Source: Prevotella sp. UBA7764 (GTDB taxonomy: Bacteria; Bacteroidota; Bacteroidia; Bacteroidales; Bacteroidaceae). From it: a stretch of DNA of 5,984 nt. Shown here piece after piece: positions 5,875 through 5,984 of the stretch. The position numbers and the translations under genes were made by a program. The stretch is from positions 1-5,984 of the forward strand of contig DLDU01000061.1 in the NCBI GenBank assembly GCA_002481295.1, given 5' to 3'. Positions within the stretch are counted from its first letter, which is position 1; each line of letters begins with the position of its first letter. The notes beneath the pieces are model-generated. The model saw nothing but the letters and a program-made list of their open reading frames with translations. It had not been told where the DNA came from and made no database searches.

Positions 5875-5984
5875 ATGCCTACACTGCAGTGGATTGGAAA
5901 GGAGAAGGTGGTGAGCCATCACCACGACGTGGCTTTCCGTACATTGGAACATCAATACGGGTTCAGGGCAGAGCAGCCCGATGA
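5875..5984 (+). CDS. Type III restriction-modification DNA-methyltransferase (Mod), N-terminal fragment cut by the window edge
   Basis: Only the first 36 codons are present, open to the right edge. They begin MPTLQWIGKEKVVSHHHDVA and continue through FRTLEHQYGF (21-30). From memory of the family, this MPTLxWIGKxKV, then HH, then LEHxYGF pattern is the characteristic start of a group of site-specific adenine-DNA methyltransferases that serve as Mod subunits of type III restriction-modification systems. These methylate one strand of an asymmetric site and, together with a Res helicase-nuclease subunit, restrict unmodified DNA. The catalytic DPPY and the AdoMet-binding motif lie further on and cannot be checked here. 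There is no Shine-Dalgarno, but a clear promoter sits upstream. An overlapping frame from 5843 to 5984 is open but matches nothing I know. Assignment rests on a short stretch, so it is probable, not proven. Confidence 0.72.
   Translation, partial: MPTLQWIGKEKVVSHHHDVAFRTLEHQYGFRAEQPD

Noticed and set aside
5843..5984. 47-codon ORF starting at the ATG at 5843, overlapping the methyltransferase start
   Set aside because: The frame at 5875 gives the recognisable methyltransferase N-terminus and stays open; this one ends at the window edge and matches nothing.

Overview
The window looks like a chromosomal segment of a Bacteroidota bacterium, most likely a Prevotella-type member of the Bacteroidales. 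Two things point there. Three gene starts are preceded by the phylum-specific promoter pattern (TTTG, 19-20 bases, TAnnTTTG). Most starts also lack a Shine-Dalgarno sequence. The genus is an inference; I had no database to confirm it.

Layout. (1) 10-1476, minus strand: the FAD-binding half of a large FAD/iron-sulfur D-lactate dehydrogenase-type oxidoreductase. It reads into a stop codon just before the conserved EHGTG region. The bases beyond fit the family again in another frame, so this looks like a one-base frameshift at the left edge. (2) 1477-1936: a 460-base divergent intergenic region with one promoter at each end, an inverted repeat over the rightward promoter, several AT-rich palindromes, and one doubtful small reverse ORF. 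(3) 1937-5563, plus strand: four closely spaced genes, probably one operon: a TetR-family regulator, phosphoserine phosphatase SerB with two ACT domains, a free-standing ACT protein (UPF0237) and a PFL-like protein of unknown function (UPF0210). A stem-loop terminator at 5599-5635 closes it. (4) 5636-5874: AT-rich spacer ending in another clear promoter. (5) 5875-5984, plus strand: the first 36 codons of a gene whose N-terminus matches the Mod (DNA-methyltransferase) subunit of type III restriction-modification systems. It runs off the right edge.

How the genes fit together. SerB makes L-serine from phosphoserine. The ACT/UPF0210 pair is widespread but functionally uncharacterised as far as I know. 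Here it shares an apparent transcript with serB and a local repressor-type regulator, which suggests a role in amino-acid (serine/glycine/one-carbon) metabolism or its sensing. The TetR protein is the natural candidate to bind the inverted repeat over its own promoter and so control the operon. The right edge marks a change from metabolism to DNA modification/defence.
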